From positions 248,001 through 312,000 of the forward strand of contig JAHBWW010000005.1 in NCBI GenBank assembly GCA_019636795.1: DNA of 64,000 nt, written 5' to 3'. The notes under the pieces were generated by a model, which did not search any database, was not told where the DNA came from, and saw nothing but the letters and a program-made list of their open reading frames with translations. The stretch comes from Phycisphaeraceae bacterium (GTDB lineage: Bacteria > Planctomycetota > Phycisphaerae > Phycisphaerales > UBA1924). The position numbers and the translations under genes are program-made. The number at the start of each line of letters is the position of its first letter. The stretch's first letter is position 1. This document shows positions 52,093 through 61,023 of this stretch, one piece after another.

Positions 52093-52521
52093 ATGCCAAA
52101 CACTGTCTGGATCATTATTGGGGCGGTCGTCGTCTTCGATCTGATCCTGCTGCCGATCATCGTTCGCGCGGCGTTTCGGAACTCACTGGGTGCACTGGCG
52201 GTTCGCTATCCATTCGTGGAGCCGATGCCCGATGCGGTGAGGCGCAACTTTCAGAGTTTCTCATTCGGGTTGGCCAATATGGGGCTGTGCGTACATGTCG
52301 TGGTTGATGAGCGACACCTGCATCTGATGCCGGCCAAGTTGGTGCGCATCTTTGGGGTAGGGGCAGCGAGTGTGCCTTGGGATGAAGTGCATCTTCGCCC
52401 GGGGCGATCGCGTGGAGCGATTCGTACGGCGCGCATCGGCGGTCAGACCGTATCGGGTCCGACGTGGTGCCTGTCGATAGCTGAAGATCAGTCGGGTGCA
52501 GAACGCGCGGCCTCGGGCTGA
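52093..52521 (+). CDS. Single-pass membrane protein (142 aa), unrecognised
   Basis: MPNTVWIIIGAVVVFDLILL begins with a transmembrane helix, followed by a soluble domain containing SFGLANMGLCVHVVVDERHL and FGVGAASVPWDEVHLRPG, which has the look of a small beta-rich (PH-like) fold. The preferred start is ATG 52093; the frame continues to 51937. The ribosome site GAGGG is 12 bases away, far from optimal. Convergent with the HD/OB gene, three bases between ends. Confidence 0.75.
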   Translation: MPNTVWIIIGAVVVFDLILLPIIVRAAFRNSLGALAVRYPFVEPMPDAVRRNFQSFSFGLANMGLCVHVVVDERHLHLMPAKLVRIFGVGAASVPWDEVHLRPGRSRGAIRTARIGGQTVSGPTWCLSIAEDQSGAERAASG

Positions 52522-52524
52522 GTG

Positions 52525-53520
52525 TTACTTGCTCAACGGGTCCGGCTTGAAGAGTTTGGTGTCGAGTGCCCATTGCTTTTCGGTGAAGTTGCCGCCGAGG
52601 TCTGCGGTTGCCGCGATGACCGGGCGCGCAGCATCGAGGGCGATGGTGGTCTTGGCATCGACGTTGTCGAGCAGCGAGACGAGGATCGCTTCGGGCGTGG
52701 AGGGTATCTTGGCAGCGCCGAACTCGGGCACGCCGTGATGCGAGAGGATGATGTGCTGAAGCACGGTCATGACGGAATTGGGGAGTCGCACGCCCTTTTC
52801 GCGCATGAGTGTCTGCACTTTGTCGTGCAGCATGATCGCACCTTCGACGATGTGCCCGACGAGTTCGCCGCGATCGGTGTAGGTGAATGTGCTGTCGAAT
52901 GCGAGTTCGCGTGTCTTGCCAAGATCGTGCAGGAACAGCCCGACGACGACAAGATCCTGATTGATCCGTGGATACAGCGGGCACACGGCGTAGGCGAGGT
53001 TGATCAGCGCCAGTGTGTGCTCAAGCAGGCCGCCGAGGTAGGCGTGATGCAGGCTCTTGGCAGCCGGGGCAGTACGAAACTGATCCATGAGAAACTCATC
53101 TTCGAGATAGACCGCCACGAGGGCTTGCATGGCCGGGTGCTGGACCTTGCCGAGGAGCGCGACAAGTTCGTCAAACATCTCGCCAGCCGGTCGCAACGAG
53201 CATGGCATGAGATCGCGAAGTTGTTCGGGGGTGGGTTCGATGGAGTTGATGGCGTGAATGATGAGTTGCAGTTCGCCCTGGTAGGCCTGGGTTTCGCCTT
53301 CGATCCAGACGAAGCCCTCGCGGGGAAGGGACTCGAAGGCGGCTTCCTCGATGGACCACATTCGGCCGGGCACCTGCCCGGATTTATCGCCGATGAGGCA
53401 GCGGAGGTAGGGCTTGTCGTTGCGTGTGCGCCCGAGTTGTGCGTTGGAGATCGAGAACGGGCCTTCGATGCGAACCGAGGGGGTCAGTTCGCGCAGCGTG
53501 AGTCGTTTGGTTTGTGTCAT
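52525..53520 (-). CDS. OB-fold and HD-domain phosphohydrolase (YhaM-like)
   Basis: Layout of the 3'-5' exoribonuclease YhaM family: an N-terminal OB fold (YLRCLIGDKSGQVPGRMWSI), then an HD domain with HHAYLGGLLEHT, VVGLFLHDLGKTREL and ILSHHGVPEFG as metal ligands. 331 residues. ATG 53518-53520 is used (MTQTKRLTLRELTP). TATCCT (minus strand, 53528-53533) lies seven bases before it, without a Shine-Dalgarno. Confidence 0.92.
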   Translation of the reverse strand: MTQTKRLTLRELTPSVRIEGPFSISNAQLGRTRNDKPYLRCLIGDKSGQVPGRMWSIEEAAFESLPREGFVWIEGETQAYQGELQLIIHAINSIEPTPEQLRDLMPCSLRPAGEMFDELVALLGKVQHPAMQALVAVYLEDEFLMDQFRTAPAAKSLHHAYLGGLLEHTLALINLAYAVCPLYPRINQDLVVVGLFLHDLGKTRELAFDSTFTYTDRGELVGHIVEGAIMLHDKVQTLMREKGVRLPNSVMTVLQHIILSHHGVPEFGAAKIPSTPEAILVSLLDNVDAKTTIALDAARPVIAATADLGGNFTEKQWALDTKLFKPDPLSK

Positions 53521-53888
53521 TGCGGGGAGGATAGGCGGGAGTGAAAGCGACTTCAGCCGAGCAGGGGGTTGCAGCCGGGTAGAGAGCGCGGGCACCCAAG
53601 CCGTGAGATGTGCTGAGTGCTTGGGCGATCAGGCGAAGTGCAAAAAAAAGAAAACCCGGCTACGTGTTTCCGCCCGCAGCCGAGTCATAGGAGGAGAGAG
53701 AGACAAGACACCCATAAGATGCCACAAGATTTGAGAGTGGCAAGGAAATGGGCAAAGTTTTTGGCTGAGTCGGGCGAGTTTGTGGCTGAATGGGATCGTT
53801 CCGGGGCATTCAGGCACGCCAAAGCAGCGACCGATACCCAGAAATAGGGGGATCTGGTCTGGAACCCGGCATTAATATACGTTATTTG
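53521..53888. other. Intergenic region between the HD/OB gene and sod
   Basis: Contains the leaderless-type promoter element of the HD/OB gene near 53530 and a probable sod terminator at 53644-53683. Otherwise nothing recognised. Confidence 0.5.
53644..53683 (-). terminator. Probable terminator of sod
   Basis: On the minus strand a hairpin with CGGCT...AGCCG arms is followed by GGGTTTTCTTTTTTTT. The stem is imperfect, but the T run is long. About 200 bases after the sod stop. Confidence 0.5.
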
Positions 53889-54635
53889 TCAGGGTCGCAT
53901 TGCTTCGAACCGTTTCGCAGCCCAGCCCCAGTTGATCACGGTCATGAAGGCGTCGACGTAGTCTGCCCTGCGATTCTGGTACTTGAGGTAGTAGGCGTGC
54001 TCCCAGACGTCGATCCCGAGTATGGGGATAACACCTGTCATGAGGAGTTTCTGCTGATTTTCCATCTGGAGCACAAGGAGTTGGCGAGCGATGGGTTCCC
54101 AGGCCAACCATGCCCAGCCTGAAGCCTCGACGGCTGTGGCCGCAGCCTTGAAATGGGCTGCGAATTGTTCGTAGGACCCGAAGTCGCGTTCGATCTGAGA
54201 AGCGAGTTTTCCGTTGGGCATTCCGCCTCCGCCTTTGGCCGGGGGTGCCATAGCGAGCCAGAAGAGGGTGTGATTGACATGCCCTGAGCCGTGGAAACTG
54301 AGTTGTTTTGACCAGTGACTGATGAGGGCGCTGTCGGCGTTGCCGTGGCGCAGGTCGGTGAGGACTTTGAGTGCGCGGTTGAGGCCTGCGACGTAGGAGG
54401 CATGGTGCCTGCTGTGGTGGATGGTCATGGTTTCGCGGTCGATCGCGGGTTCGAGGGCTTCGGGGGCGTAGGGCAGTGGGGGAAGGGTGTATTCGAGTTT
54501 CTCTTCATCCCAGCCGAGGTCGTCGGCGGTGAGGAGAGAAGCCGCGAACGCGGTTGGAGCGAGGGCGCCAAGTGAGGCGGCGCCGCCGAGGCCTGCGATG
54601 GTTCCGAGGGCTGCGCGACGGTTGATCGATTCCAT
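53889..54635 (-). CDS. Superoxide dismutase (Fe/Mn), Tat-exported
   Basis: Removes superoxide. The N-terminus MESINRRAALGTIAGLGGAA has a twin-Arg signal followed by a hydrophobic stretch ending TAFAAS, so the folded enzyme is exported. Metal ligands are seen in TMTIHHSRHHASYV, GSGHVNHTLFWL and ILGIDVWEHAYYLKYQNRRA. 248 residues. ATG 54633-54635 follows GGAGG by nine bases. Whether the metal is Fe or Mn cannot be told. Confidence 0.95.
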   Translation of the reverse strand: MESINRRAALGTIAGLGGAASLGALAPTAFAASLLTADDLGWDEEKLEYTLPPLPYAPEALEPAIDRETMTIHHSRHHASYVAGLNRALKVLTDLRHGNADSALISHWSKQLSFHGSGHVNHTLFWLAMAPPAKGGGGMPNGKLASQIERDFGSYEQFAAHFKAAATAVEASGWAWLAWEPIARQLLVLQMENQQKLLMTGVIPILGIDVWEHAYYLKYQNRRADYVDAFMTVINWGWAAKRFEAMRP

Positions 54636-54875
54636 GATGGTGGTCCTCCGTTCCATGAATCTCGATGAAGGCTATGCATTCAAATGCTGGCGGTATTTCA
54701 GCGTCAGATGTAGGGTGTTTTCAAAGAGTTCAAGCGAACGAGTACTCGACGATGGGTGCGCTCGGCACCGAAGTCGAAGAGCCGACTTCTGTGGCACGCA
54801 GAGCATGACGGGGATCGAGGTATCGGTGCTGCCTTGCCGGTGTGAGTATGCGGAGGATCGCGGAATACGCCGCGG

Positions 54876-55457
54876 CTAGTTCTGGCGGCCTTCGACCGCG
54901 GCGAGGAGGCAGGCGGCGCCGAGGAGCATCAGGTCGTCGAGTTGCTCGTCGGGTTGGTGTATGGCGACGCCGAGCCGATAGATGAACGGGTTGAAATGCT
55001 GGCGAAAAGTTGCGATGGCTTGACCATCGTTGGTGGTCACTGTGAACTGTTGCGGGAAGAGTGTTGCGGCAATCTCGATGATACGTCGAAGTACGGTGAG
55101 GAACCCTCCTTCTTCGCGGATGGTCGCGATTGGTTGGGTTTGAGTGTTGAAGATGGTCCACTCATCGCGGACGAAGGTACTCATCATTCCTTTACGGCGG
55201 AGCGAGCCGAGTGGCTGGCCCGAGGGGAGCAGGACGTCGTAGGTCGCGGAGAAATCGATGATATTTCGGGCTTTGAGCGTCAGGAGTGGCGTTGACTGCG
55301 ACTCATCGGTAAACAGGCGAATGTCTTCGCGGAGTTTGAAGGCCTTCTGCTTGCAATAGCCTGCGAGCGTGCCCTGCTCGTCATAGACATGAAAGGCGGC
55401 GCCGAGGAACTTGAAGAACTGACGGCGGATGGTGTAGCGCTCGATGGGCTTTGGCAT
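54876..55457 (-). CDS. LURP-one-related / Tubby-like domain protein (193 aa)
   Basis: The sequence MPKPIERYTIRRQFFKFLGA, then HVYDEQGTLAGYCKQKAFKL, REDIRLFTDES and LLTLKARNIIDFSATYDVL is typical of the bacterial LURP-one-like (phospholipid scramblase/tubby-like) fold. Ends in a hydrophobic helix (DLMLLGAACLLAAVEG). Bacterial roles are not known. GGAG four bases before the ATG. Confidence 0.85.
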   Translation of the reverse strand: MPKPIERYTIRRQFFKFLGAAFHVYDEQGTLAGYCKQKAFKLREDIRLFTDESQSTPLLTLKARNIIDFSATYDVLLPSGQPLGSLRRKGMMSTFVRDEWTIFNTQTQPIATIREEGGFLTVLRRIIEIAATLFPQQFTVTTNDGQAIATFRQHFNPFIYRLGVAIHQPDEQLDDLMLLGAACLLAAVEGRQN

Positions 55458-55498
55458 GGGTTCTCCGGGTTTGGACCGAGTGGCAGCTTGCAGTATAC

Positions 55499-55535
55499 AA
55501 AAAGAAACCGGGCGAGAGTGTTCGTGCTCTCGCCC
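55499..55535 (-). terminator. Terminator of the rpsB-tsf operon
   Basis: Read on the minus strand: GGGCGAGAG, an eight-base loop, CTCTCGCCC, then GGTTTCTTTTT. Nine perfect base pairs, 32 bases beyond the tsf stop. Confidence 0.93.
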
Positions 55536-55566
55536 AGGTGGATATCCAGAGGTGGTCAGTGGTTGA

Positions 55567-56397
55567 TCAGGCCTGTTCGCCGACTTCCCAGCGGTAGAAC
55601 GCGAGGATGGTTGCCTTGGGGCCGACTACTTCGGTGATGGTCTTGGCGGGGTCCATGACGAAGGGCTGTTCCATGAGGGCGATCTCGGCGTAGAACTTGC
55701 GCATGCCGCCCTCGACCATTTTTTCAGCGATTTCCTTGGGCTTTCCGCTTTCCATTGCTTGTTCGATGCGGAATGCGCGTTCCTTTTCGACGATGTTGGC
55801 GGGGATGTCCGACGCGTTGACGCCGACGGGCCTGGGGACGGCTGCGACGACGTGCATGCAGATCTGGCGGAGGGTTTCATCGTTGATGGAACCTTCGGCC
55901 TGAATGAGCGCGCCGATCTTGCCGTCGTGGTGAACGTATCGGCCGTAAGCGGTGGTGCCAGATTCGCCGATGATTTTGTGGGCGCGAGCGATGGAGATGT
56001 TCTCGCCGGTGGAGATGCGCAGGTCGTCGATGATCGCGGTGGCCTGAGCGGGCAATGCAACTTCACCTGCGCCGTGGGCTGCGAGTACGAGTTCGGCGAT
56101 CTTGTTGGTGGCGTTGACGAACATTTCGTTCTTGGCGGTGAAGTCGGTCTCGGCGCGGAGTTCGACGATCGCGGCCGAACCGCTTGCTTCGGAGATTGCG
56201 ATGCCGATTCGTCCTTCGCCAGCTGCGCGATCGACTCGCTTTTCCATCTTTCCCTTGAGTTGCTTGCGCAGCAGTTCTTCGGCGGTGTCGACGTTGCCAC
56301 CGGCTTCGGCGAGGGCTTTCTTGCAGTCCATCATCGGCAGGCCTGTGCGGTTACGAAGATTCATCACGTCTTTGGGGCTGATCGTTTCGGACATCAT
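55567..56397 (-). CDS. tsf: Elongation factor Ts
   Basis: Nucleotide exchange factor of EF-Tu. N-terminal UBA-like domain (DVMNLRNRTGLPMMDCKKAL; AEAGGNVDTAEELLRK), then EF-TS domain with GRIGIAISEASGSAAIVELR and the TDFTA motif RAETDFTAKNEMFV. 276 residues from the first ATG of an ATGATG pair (56397), which follows GGGAG. Second gene of rpsB-tsf. Confidence 0.97.
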   Translation of the reverse strand: MMSETISPKDVMNLRNRTGLPMMDCKKALAEAGGNVDTAEELLRKQLKGKMEKRVDRAAGEGRIGIAISEASGSAAIVELRAETDFTAKNEMFVNATNKIAELVLAAHGAGEVALPAQATAIIDDLRISTGENISIARAHKIIGESGTTAYGRYVHHDGKIGALIQAEGSINDETLRQICMHVVAAVPRPVGVNASDIPANIVEKERAFRIEQAMESGKPKEIAEKMVEGGMRKFYAEIALMEQPFVMDPAKTITEVVGPKATILAFYRWEVGEQA

Positions 56398-56501
56398 GGA
56401 GTCTCCCAACGGGTCTGGTCAGGTGGGTTGATATGCTCGGGCCGTGGAAATGATCGGCCGGAGGGATTTCGGATTCAGAGACAGTGAACGCTGCAAAGGA
56501 A

Positions 56502-57347
56502 TCAGGAATCGGCAGTGGCAGATGCGGCCTGGCGATCGGTATCGCCTTCGCCAGCACCTGTGCCACTATCGTCGGCCCGGAAGCGTGCTCTGGACGAGCG
56601 GCGCTGCTGTCCGGGTTCGCCGGGGGCAGAGGGTTCGGCGGGCGATGCCGATTCGGTCACGGCCCGTGATTGCTTGCCTTCGGTGACGGCTTTGCACAGT
56701 TCGCGCATGATCACGTCGATGGAGCGCATGGAGTCGTCGTTGCCGGGGATCGGGATGTCTGCCAGTTCGGGGTCGCCGTCGGTGTCGATGAGGCAGATCG
56801 TGGGGATGCCGAGTTTGCGGGCTTCGCGGACAGCGGTCTGCTCGCGGACAACGTCGATGACGACGAGGGCGCCTGGCAGTTTGTGCATGTTGCGGATGCC
56901 GTCGAGGTTGCGCTTGATCTTGCGCATTTCGCGACGGAGCTGGCTTTCCATTTTCTTGGAGTAGGACTGGAAGTTGTCGTTGGCCTCGATGGCTTCAAGT
57001 TCTTCGAGCCTCTTGAGGCGTGAGCGGATGGTGCGGAAGTTGGTGAGGGTGCCGCCGAGCCAGCGCTCGGTGACGTAGTGCATCTTGACGTCGGCTGCGT
57101 GCTGCTCGATGACAGTCTTGGCCTGGCGCTTGGTGCCGATGAAACAGACGTCCTTGCCATCGGCGACGGTGCGGGTGATGAATCGCTTGGCCAGGAGGAG
57201 ACCTTTGACGGTTTCCTTGATGTCGATGATGTGGATCCCGTTGCGCTTGCCGAAAATGTACGGCTGCATCTTCGGGTTCCAGCCGCTGGCGCGCTGGCCG
57301 AAATGAATGCCTGCTTCGATGAGATCCTGAACGAGTGAGTCTGCCAT
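56502..57347 (-). CDS. rpsB: 30S ribosomal protein S2
   Basis: MADSLVQDLIEAGIHFGQRA opens a typical S2; RKLGIPTICLIDTDGDPELA, GTKRQAKTVIEQHA and RWLGGTLTNFRTIRSRLKRL are seen. 281 residues including a ~50-residue low-complexity tail (Ser, Ala, Gly, Arg) not found in E. coli. Start ATG 57345-57347 with AGGA nine bases upstream; the frame is open to 57482. Long structured leader upstream. Confidence 0.97.
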   Translation of the reverse strand: MADSLVQDLIEAGIHFGQRASGWNPKMQPYIFGKRNGIHIIDIKETVKGLLLAKRFITRTVADGKDVCFIGTKRQAKTVIEQHAADVKMHYVTERWLGGTLTNFRTIRSRLKRLEELEAIEANDNFQSYSKKMESQLRREMRKIKRNLDGIRNMHKLPGALVVIDVVREQTAVREARKLGIPTICLIDTDGDPELADIPIPGNDDSMRSIDVIMRELCKAVTEGKQSRAVTESASPAEPSAPGEPGQQRRSSRARFRADDSGTGAGEGDTDRQAASATADS

Positions 57348-57529
57348 GATGACGAATCCTGTCAGCGACACCGGCGACGCGAGATCGGGGCGGTCCTTGT
57401 GGGAGGACCGAACGCGACGCCATAGGGCGCTTGGTTTGTGTTCGGTCCTGTGAGTGGTGACCGAACGGTTGATTGTGAACACACCGGGGCGTGCCTCGCG
57501 CCCCAGAACGGCTCCCCGAACTGAGCCGA
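57348..57529 (-). promoter_or_regulatory. Structured 5' leader of rpsB-tsf
   Basis: About 180 untranslated bases between the probable start of transcription and rpsB hold three hairpins: CGGTCCT...AGGACCG (57391-57410), TTCGGTC...GACCGAA (57441-57465) and GGGGCG...CGCCCC (57486-57504). Such leaders often serve feedback control by S2, but this one does not obviously match a known motif. Confidence 0.6.
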
Positions 57530-57535
57530 TGCATC

Positions 57536-57563
57536 AGTATAGGAAGGCATCGGAGCGGGGCAA
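57536..57563 (-). promoter_or_regulatory. Promoter of rpsB-tsf
   Basis: On the minus strand TTGCCC (57558-57563), 16-base spacer, TATACT (57536-57541). Well placed about 190 bases upstream of rpsB. The only nearby sequence with both elements. Confidence 0.7.
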
Positions 57564-57710
57564 GTTGCGGGTGAAGGGTCAAATGCGGGGGATTGTGCAG
57601 TTTGGTGGGGTTGTAACGCGTGAAATGAAGGGGGTTGTCCTTCAGTCAGGTGCGATTATCGCCGATGCTCCCGAGGTTCGAGAACTCTCTGTCCGAACCC
57701 CGGAGGCGAC

Positions 57711-58121
57711 ATGCACGAAGAGAGCGGATTGATTGTGCGGCGGCACGCCCGGCGGGACCTCGTCCTGCCAGCGAGCATTTCGATCGCCCCAGAGCACCAG
57801 GCGATGGTTCGTTTCAGCTCGAACATCTGTGAGCGCGATGGATGGGTTCGTGCGACACTGACGGACTTCAGCCCGGGCGGGATTGGATTGATGACGCATG
57901 TGTATGTGCCTCGGATGGCAGTGCTGCGTGTTCGCGTGCGCGAGCTGGCGGACGACGAAGGGTCGCCGATTCTCGATATCAAGGCGCGTGTGCAGCGCGT
58001 GATCATGACTGATCGTCGCCCGGCGTATCTCATCGGGACGAGTTTCGTCGATGTGACAGACGAGCAGCGGGCGATCATCCATCGCATTGCAGCCCGAATG
58101 GACGATCAGGATTCAAACTGA
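57711..58121 (+). CDS. PilZ-domain protein (136 aa)
   Basis: Cyclic-di-GMP binding motifs: VRRHARRDLVLPA (RxxxR type, residues ~9-15) and LTDFSPGGIGLMTH (D/NxSxxG, about 48-56). One domain, no membrane segment. GGAGG five bases before the ATG. 14 bases before gspE, so most likely the first gene of the secretion/pilus operon and a c-di-GMP control input. Confidence 0.92.
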   Translation: MHEESGLIVRRHARRDLVLPASISIAPEHQAMVRFSSNICERDGWVRATLTDFSPGGIGLMTHVYVPRMAVLRVRVRELADDEGSPILDIKARVQRVIMTDRRPAYLIGTSFVDVTDEQRAIIHRIAARMDDQDSN

Positions 58122-58135
58122 GAAGGGGATGCATC

Positions 58136-59818
58136 GTGCTCGATAGCACCGAGTTTATCATTCAGTCATTGATCGACGACGGCGAGATTGCGCCCGAAGC
58201 GTACGAGCGGGCGCGTGAGCATGCCCGGGCCGAGAGCATGACGCTGGCCGAGGCGCTGCTAGACCTGCGTCTGATCGACCATCGTCAAATGGCTCTTGCG
58301 AAGGCCAAGGTGTGCGAGTATCCGTATATCGAGTTGTCTCATCTGGACGTCAACATTCGGAATGCGGAACTGCTGCCAAGGCGGATGGCTGAGCAACTGC
58401 AGGCGTATCCATTGTTCGTGCTCGATGGGGTGGCGACGGTTGCACTCAATGACCCGATGGACTTAAGCGCGATCGACCAGATTCGCCAGCAACTGCGGTG
58501 CGATGTGGACCCGGCGATCTGTGACTCGACCGAGTTGAGCAAGCTCATTACGCGGGCGTATTCACTCTCGCGCAGTTCGGATGAATCAAATGAACAGGAT
58601 CGGCAGTCGCCTTCGGGCATGGCATCGACGGCTGACGAGCCAAACGTTGTCGCAGTCAATCAATTAATATCTGCGGCGATCGAGGCGGGAGCAAGCGACC
58701 TGCATCTCAATCCTGACGAGCGGGAGCTGCACGTTCGGGTACGTGTTGATGGTGTGCTGCGGACGCGTGAGACCATCTCGCTTTCGGCGCACCAGGGCAT
58801 CGTGCAGCGACTCAAGGTGATGGGAAAACTTGATCTCACACAGTCGCGCAGGCCTCAGGACGGGAAGTTCCGATTCGCGCAGGGTGGGGATGTTGTTGAT
58901 GTTCGTCTGAGTCTCATTCCGACGATCTACGGCGAAAATGTTGTGTGCCGATTGCTGCGTCCTACGGCGTCGATCACACGCATCGAAGAACTCGGCATGG
59001 CACCGGAGGTGTGTGCACGCTTCAGTGCGATCATCCATCGTCCGCACGGCATGGTGCTGGTTACTGGCCCGACAGGTTCTGGCAAGACCACGACGTTGTA
59101 CACAGCACTGTCAGCGATCAACTCGCCCGATCGCAACATCATGACGATCGAGGATCCGGTCGAGATTCGCGTGCCGCTGTTGCGTCAGGTGCAGGTCAAT
59201 GCCGAGATCGGTCTGACGTTTGCAAGCGCCCTGCGGTCGATGTTGCGGCAGGATCCTGACGTGATTCTTGTGGGCGAGATTCGTGACGAGGAAACTGCAC
59301 GTATCGCGGTGCAGGCCGCCATGACGGGGCATCTGGTGCTTTCGACGCTGCACACGAATGATGCGGTGGGGGCGGTTGCGCGCATGCGTGACTTTGCGAT
59401 TCCGGTCTACGCGATCAACAGTTCGATTCAGGGTGTGCTGGCGCAACGGCTTGTGCGCTGCGTGTGCCAGGACTGCTCGGAGGTGGACAGGCCATCGGAA
59501 GATCGGTTGCGCATGCTCGGTGTGACAGACCCGTCAGCGTCATTTCGCCGAGGTATCGGCTGCACGCGGTGCATGAACACCGGGTACAGAGGTCGGCTCG
59601 GCGTTCATGAGTTGTTCTCGATGACGAGCGATCTGCGCAGGATGGTCGAGGAAGGCGCGACGCAGGTCGACCTGCAGCAGGAAGCGATTCGTAGCGGGAT
59701 GAAGACACTGCTTCAGGATGGACTTGCCAAAGCGATGATGGGGCAGACAACGATCGATGAGGTCGAGAAGCTGATGGCGACGATCGAGGTTGTCATCAGG
59801 CCGGGGATCGCAGCATGA
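58136..59818 (+). CDS. gspE: GspE/PilB-family secretion ATPase
   Basis: Powers pseudopilus or pilus assembly from the cytoplasm. N-terminal T2SSE_N domain (LAEALLDLRLIDHRQMALAK), Walker A GPTGSGKTTTLY (about 308-319), Asp box, Walker B DPDVILVGEIRDEETARIAV, His box TGHLVLSTLHTNDAVGAVAR, and the zinc motif with CVCQDC and CTRCMNTGYRGRLGVHELF. 560 residues, start GTG 58136 behind AAGGGGA. Overlaps gspF by four bases. Confidence 0.97.
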   Translation: MLDSTEFIIQSLIDDGEIAPEAYERAREHARAESMTLAEALLDLRLIDHRQMALAKAKVCEYPYIELSHLDVNIRNAELLPRRMAEQLQAYPLFVLDGVATVALNDPMDLSAIDQIRQQLRCDVDPAICDSTELSKLITRAYSLSRSSDESNEQDRQSPSGMASTADEPNVVAVNQLISAAIEAGASDLHLNPDERELHVRVRVDGVLRTRETISLSAHQGIVQRLKVMGKLDLTQSRRPQDGKFRFAQGGDVVDVRLSLIPTIYGENVVCRLLRPTASITRIEELGMAPEVCARFSAIIHRPHGMVLVTGPTGSGKTTTLYTALSAINSPDRNIMTIEDPVEIRVPLLRQVQVNAEIGLTFASALRSMLRQDPDVILVGEIRDEETARIAVQAAMTGHLVLSTLHTNDAVGAVARMRDFAIPVYAINSSIQGVLAQRLVRCVCQDCSEVDRPSEDRLRMLGVTDPSASFRRGIGCTRCMNTGYRGRLGVHELFSMTSDLRRMVEEGATQVDLQQEAIRSGMKTLLQDGLAKAMMGQTTIDEVEKLMATIEVVIRPGIAA

Positions 59819-61023
59819 GCGGGCTGAGGTACAACTATCTCGCGGCGGATGCAGCTGGCAAGCGCGTGCGCGGTGTGCTCAGCGCGATTGATGATCAGGA
59901 GGCATGCCGCAAAGTTGCAGCATCGGGCCTGACGCCTTTGAAGGTCACGTCGGCGGCGGCGTGGAAGTGGGACGCGGCGTTCAGGCGCGGCATCTCGCGG
60001 TCGGAAGTTGCGGCGATGACGCGCGAGCTGAGCGTGCTTGTCGATGCTCGCATGCCACTGGCGCAGGGATTCACGATGATGGCGCAGAACGAGCGCAATC
60101 CGGCGCTGGCTGCTTTGATGTCGGATATTGCCTTTCGCATCGAATCGGGCGCGAAGATCAGCGAGGCGATCGAGAAGCATGCGCTTGTTCTCGGCGAGGT
60201 GTATGTGGCGACGATGCAGGCTGCGGAGAGTTCCGGCATGCTGAGCGAGGTGACGGCGCACCTGGCCGAGATGCTCGATGCCGAGGTTGCGACGCGCCAG
60301 CAATTGCGCCGAGCGGCGACGTATCCCGCGATTGTGCTGCTTGTGGTCTCTGCAGCCCTCTTCGTGATCCTTGGGTTTGTGGTGCCTCGTTTTGCTGCGA
60401 CGTATGCGTCTTCGGGTGTGTCGCTGCCGCTTGCGACCCGCATCGTGCAGGGACTGGGCGAGTCAGTGCGTTCGTGGTGGTGGGTGTACCTTGGCGCTGT
60501 AGTCACTGGGATCATCGGCATTGCGCAGTGTTGGGCGTCGTCGAGCGGTCGCTTATGGATAGAGACTGCTCTTTCGAAAGTGCCTTATCTCGGGCGATTG
60601 CTGACTGCGGTCGCGACCGCGCGCTTCTGCCGGGTGCTCTCGATCGCATGCGGAGCGGGGATTGATCTGATCGAGGCGATTGAAGTGAGTGCCAAAGCGT
60701 CGGGGTCGCACCGCCTGATGCTCGAGAGTCGGTCATTGACCGCAAGGCTGCGCGGCGGAGGGTCGCTGACTGATGTTGTGACATCGTCAATTGTCTTGCC
60801 ACCCTTTGCACAGCGGCTGCTGGCGGCAAGCAAGGAATCGAAGGAAGTCGGACGGTCGTCGAACATCATCTCGAAGCACTTCGAGCGTGAGGGCACGCAT
60901 CTGACGGCGGGGATCAGCACCGTCATCGAACCGATCATGACGGTCCTTCTGGCGGTGATCGTGCTGACGGTTGCCCTCGCGGTGTTTTTACCAATGTGGC
61001 AGTTGATTGGAGCAAGTCAATGA
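59815..61023 (+). CDS. gspF: GspF/PilC-family inner-membrane platform protein
   Basis: 402 residues: two T2SSF domains (MTRELSVLVDARMPLAQGFT; RFCRVLSIACGAGIDLIEAI), three transmembrane segments (near 165-190, 215-235 and the C-terminal MTVLLAVIVLTVALAVFLPM). The platform protein recruits GspE. Starts inside the gspE stop (ATGA) and overlaps gspG likewise, indicating one tightly coupled operon. Confidence 0.96.
   Translation: MSGLRYNYLAADAAGKRVRGVLSAIDDQEACRKVAASGLTPLKVTSAAAWKWDAAFRRGISRSEVAAMTRELSVLVDARMPLAQGFTMMAQNERNPALAALMSDIAFRIESGAKISEAIEKHALVLGEVYVATMQAAESSGMLSEVTAHLAEMLDAEVATRQQLRRAATYPAIVLLVVSAALFVILGFVVPRFAATYASSGVSLPLATRIVQGLGESVRSWWWVYLGAVVTGIIGIAQCWASSSGRLWIETALSKVPYLGRLLTAVATARFCRVLSIACGAGIDLIEAIEVSAKASGSHRLMLESRSLTARLRGGGSLTDVVTSSIVLPPFAQRLLAASKESKEVGRSSNIISKHFEREGTHLTAGISTVIEPIMTVLLAVIVLTVALAVFLPMWQLIGASQ

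Noticed and set aside
53617-53847. 76-codon + strand frame downstream of the HD/OB gene
   Set aside because: Low-complexity, no ribosome site, crosses the probable sod terminator.
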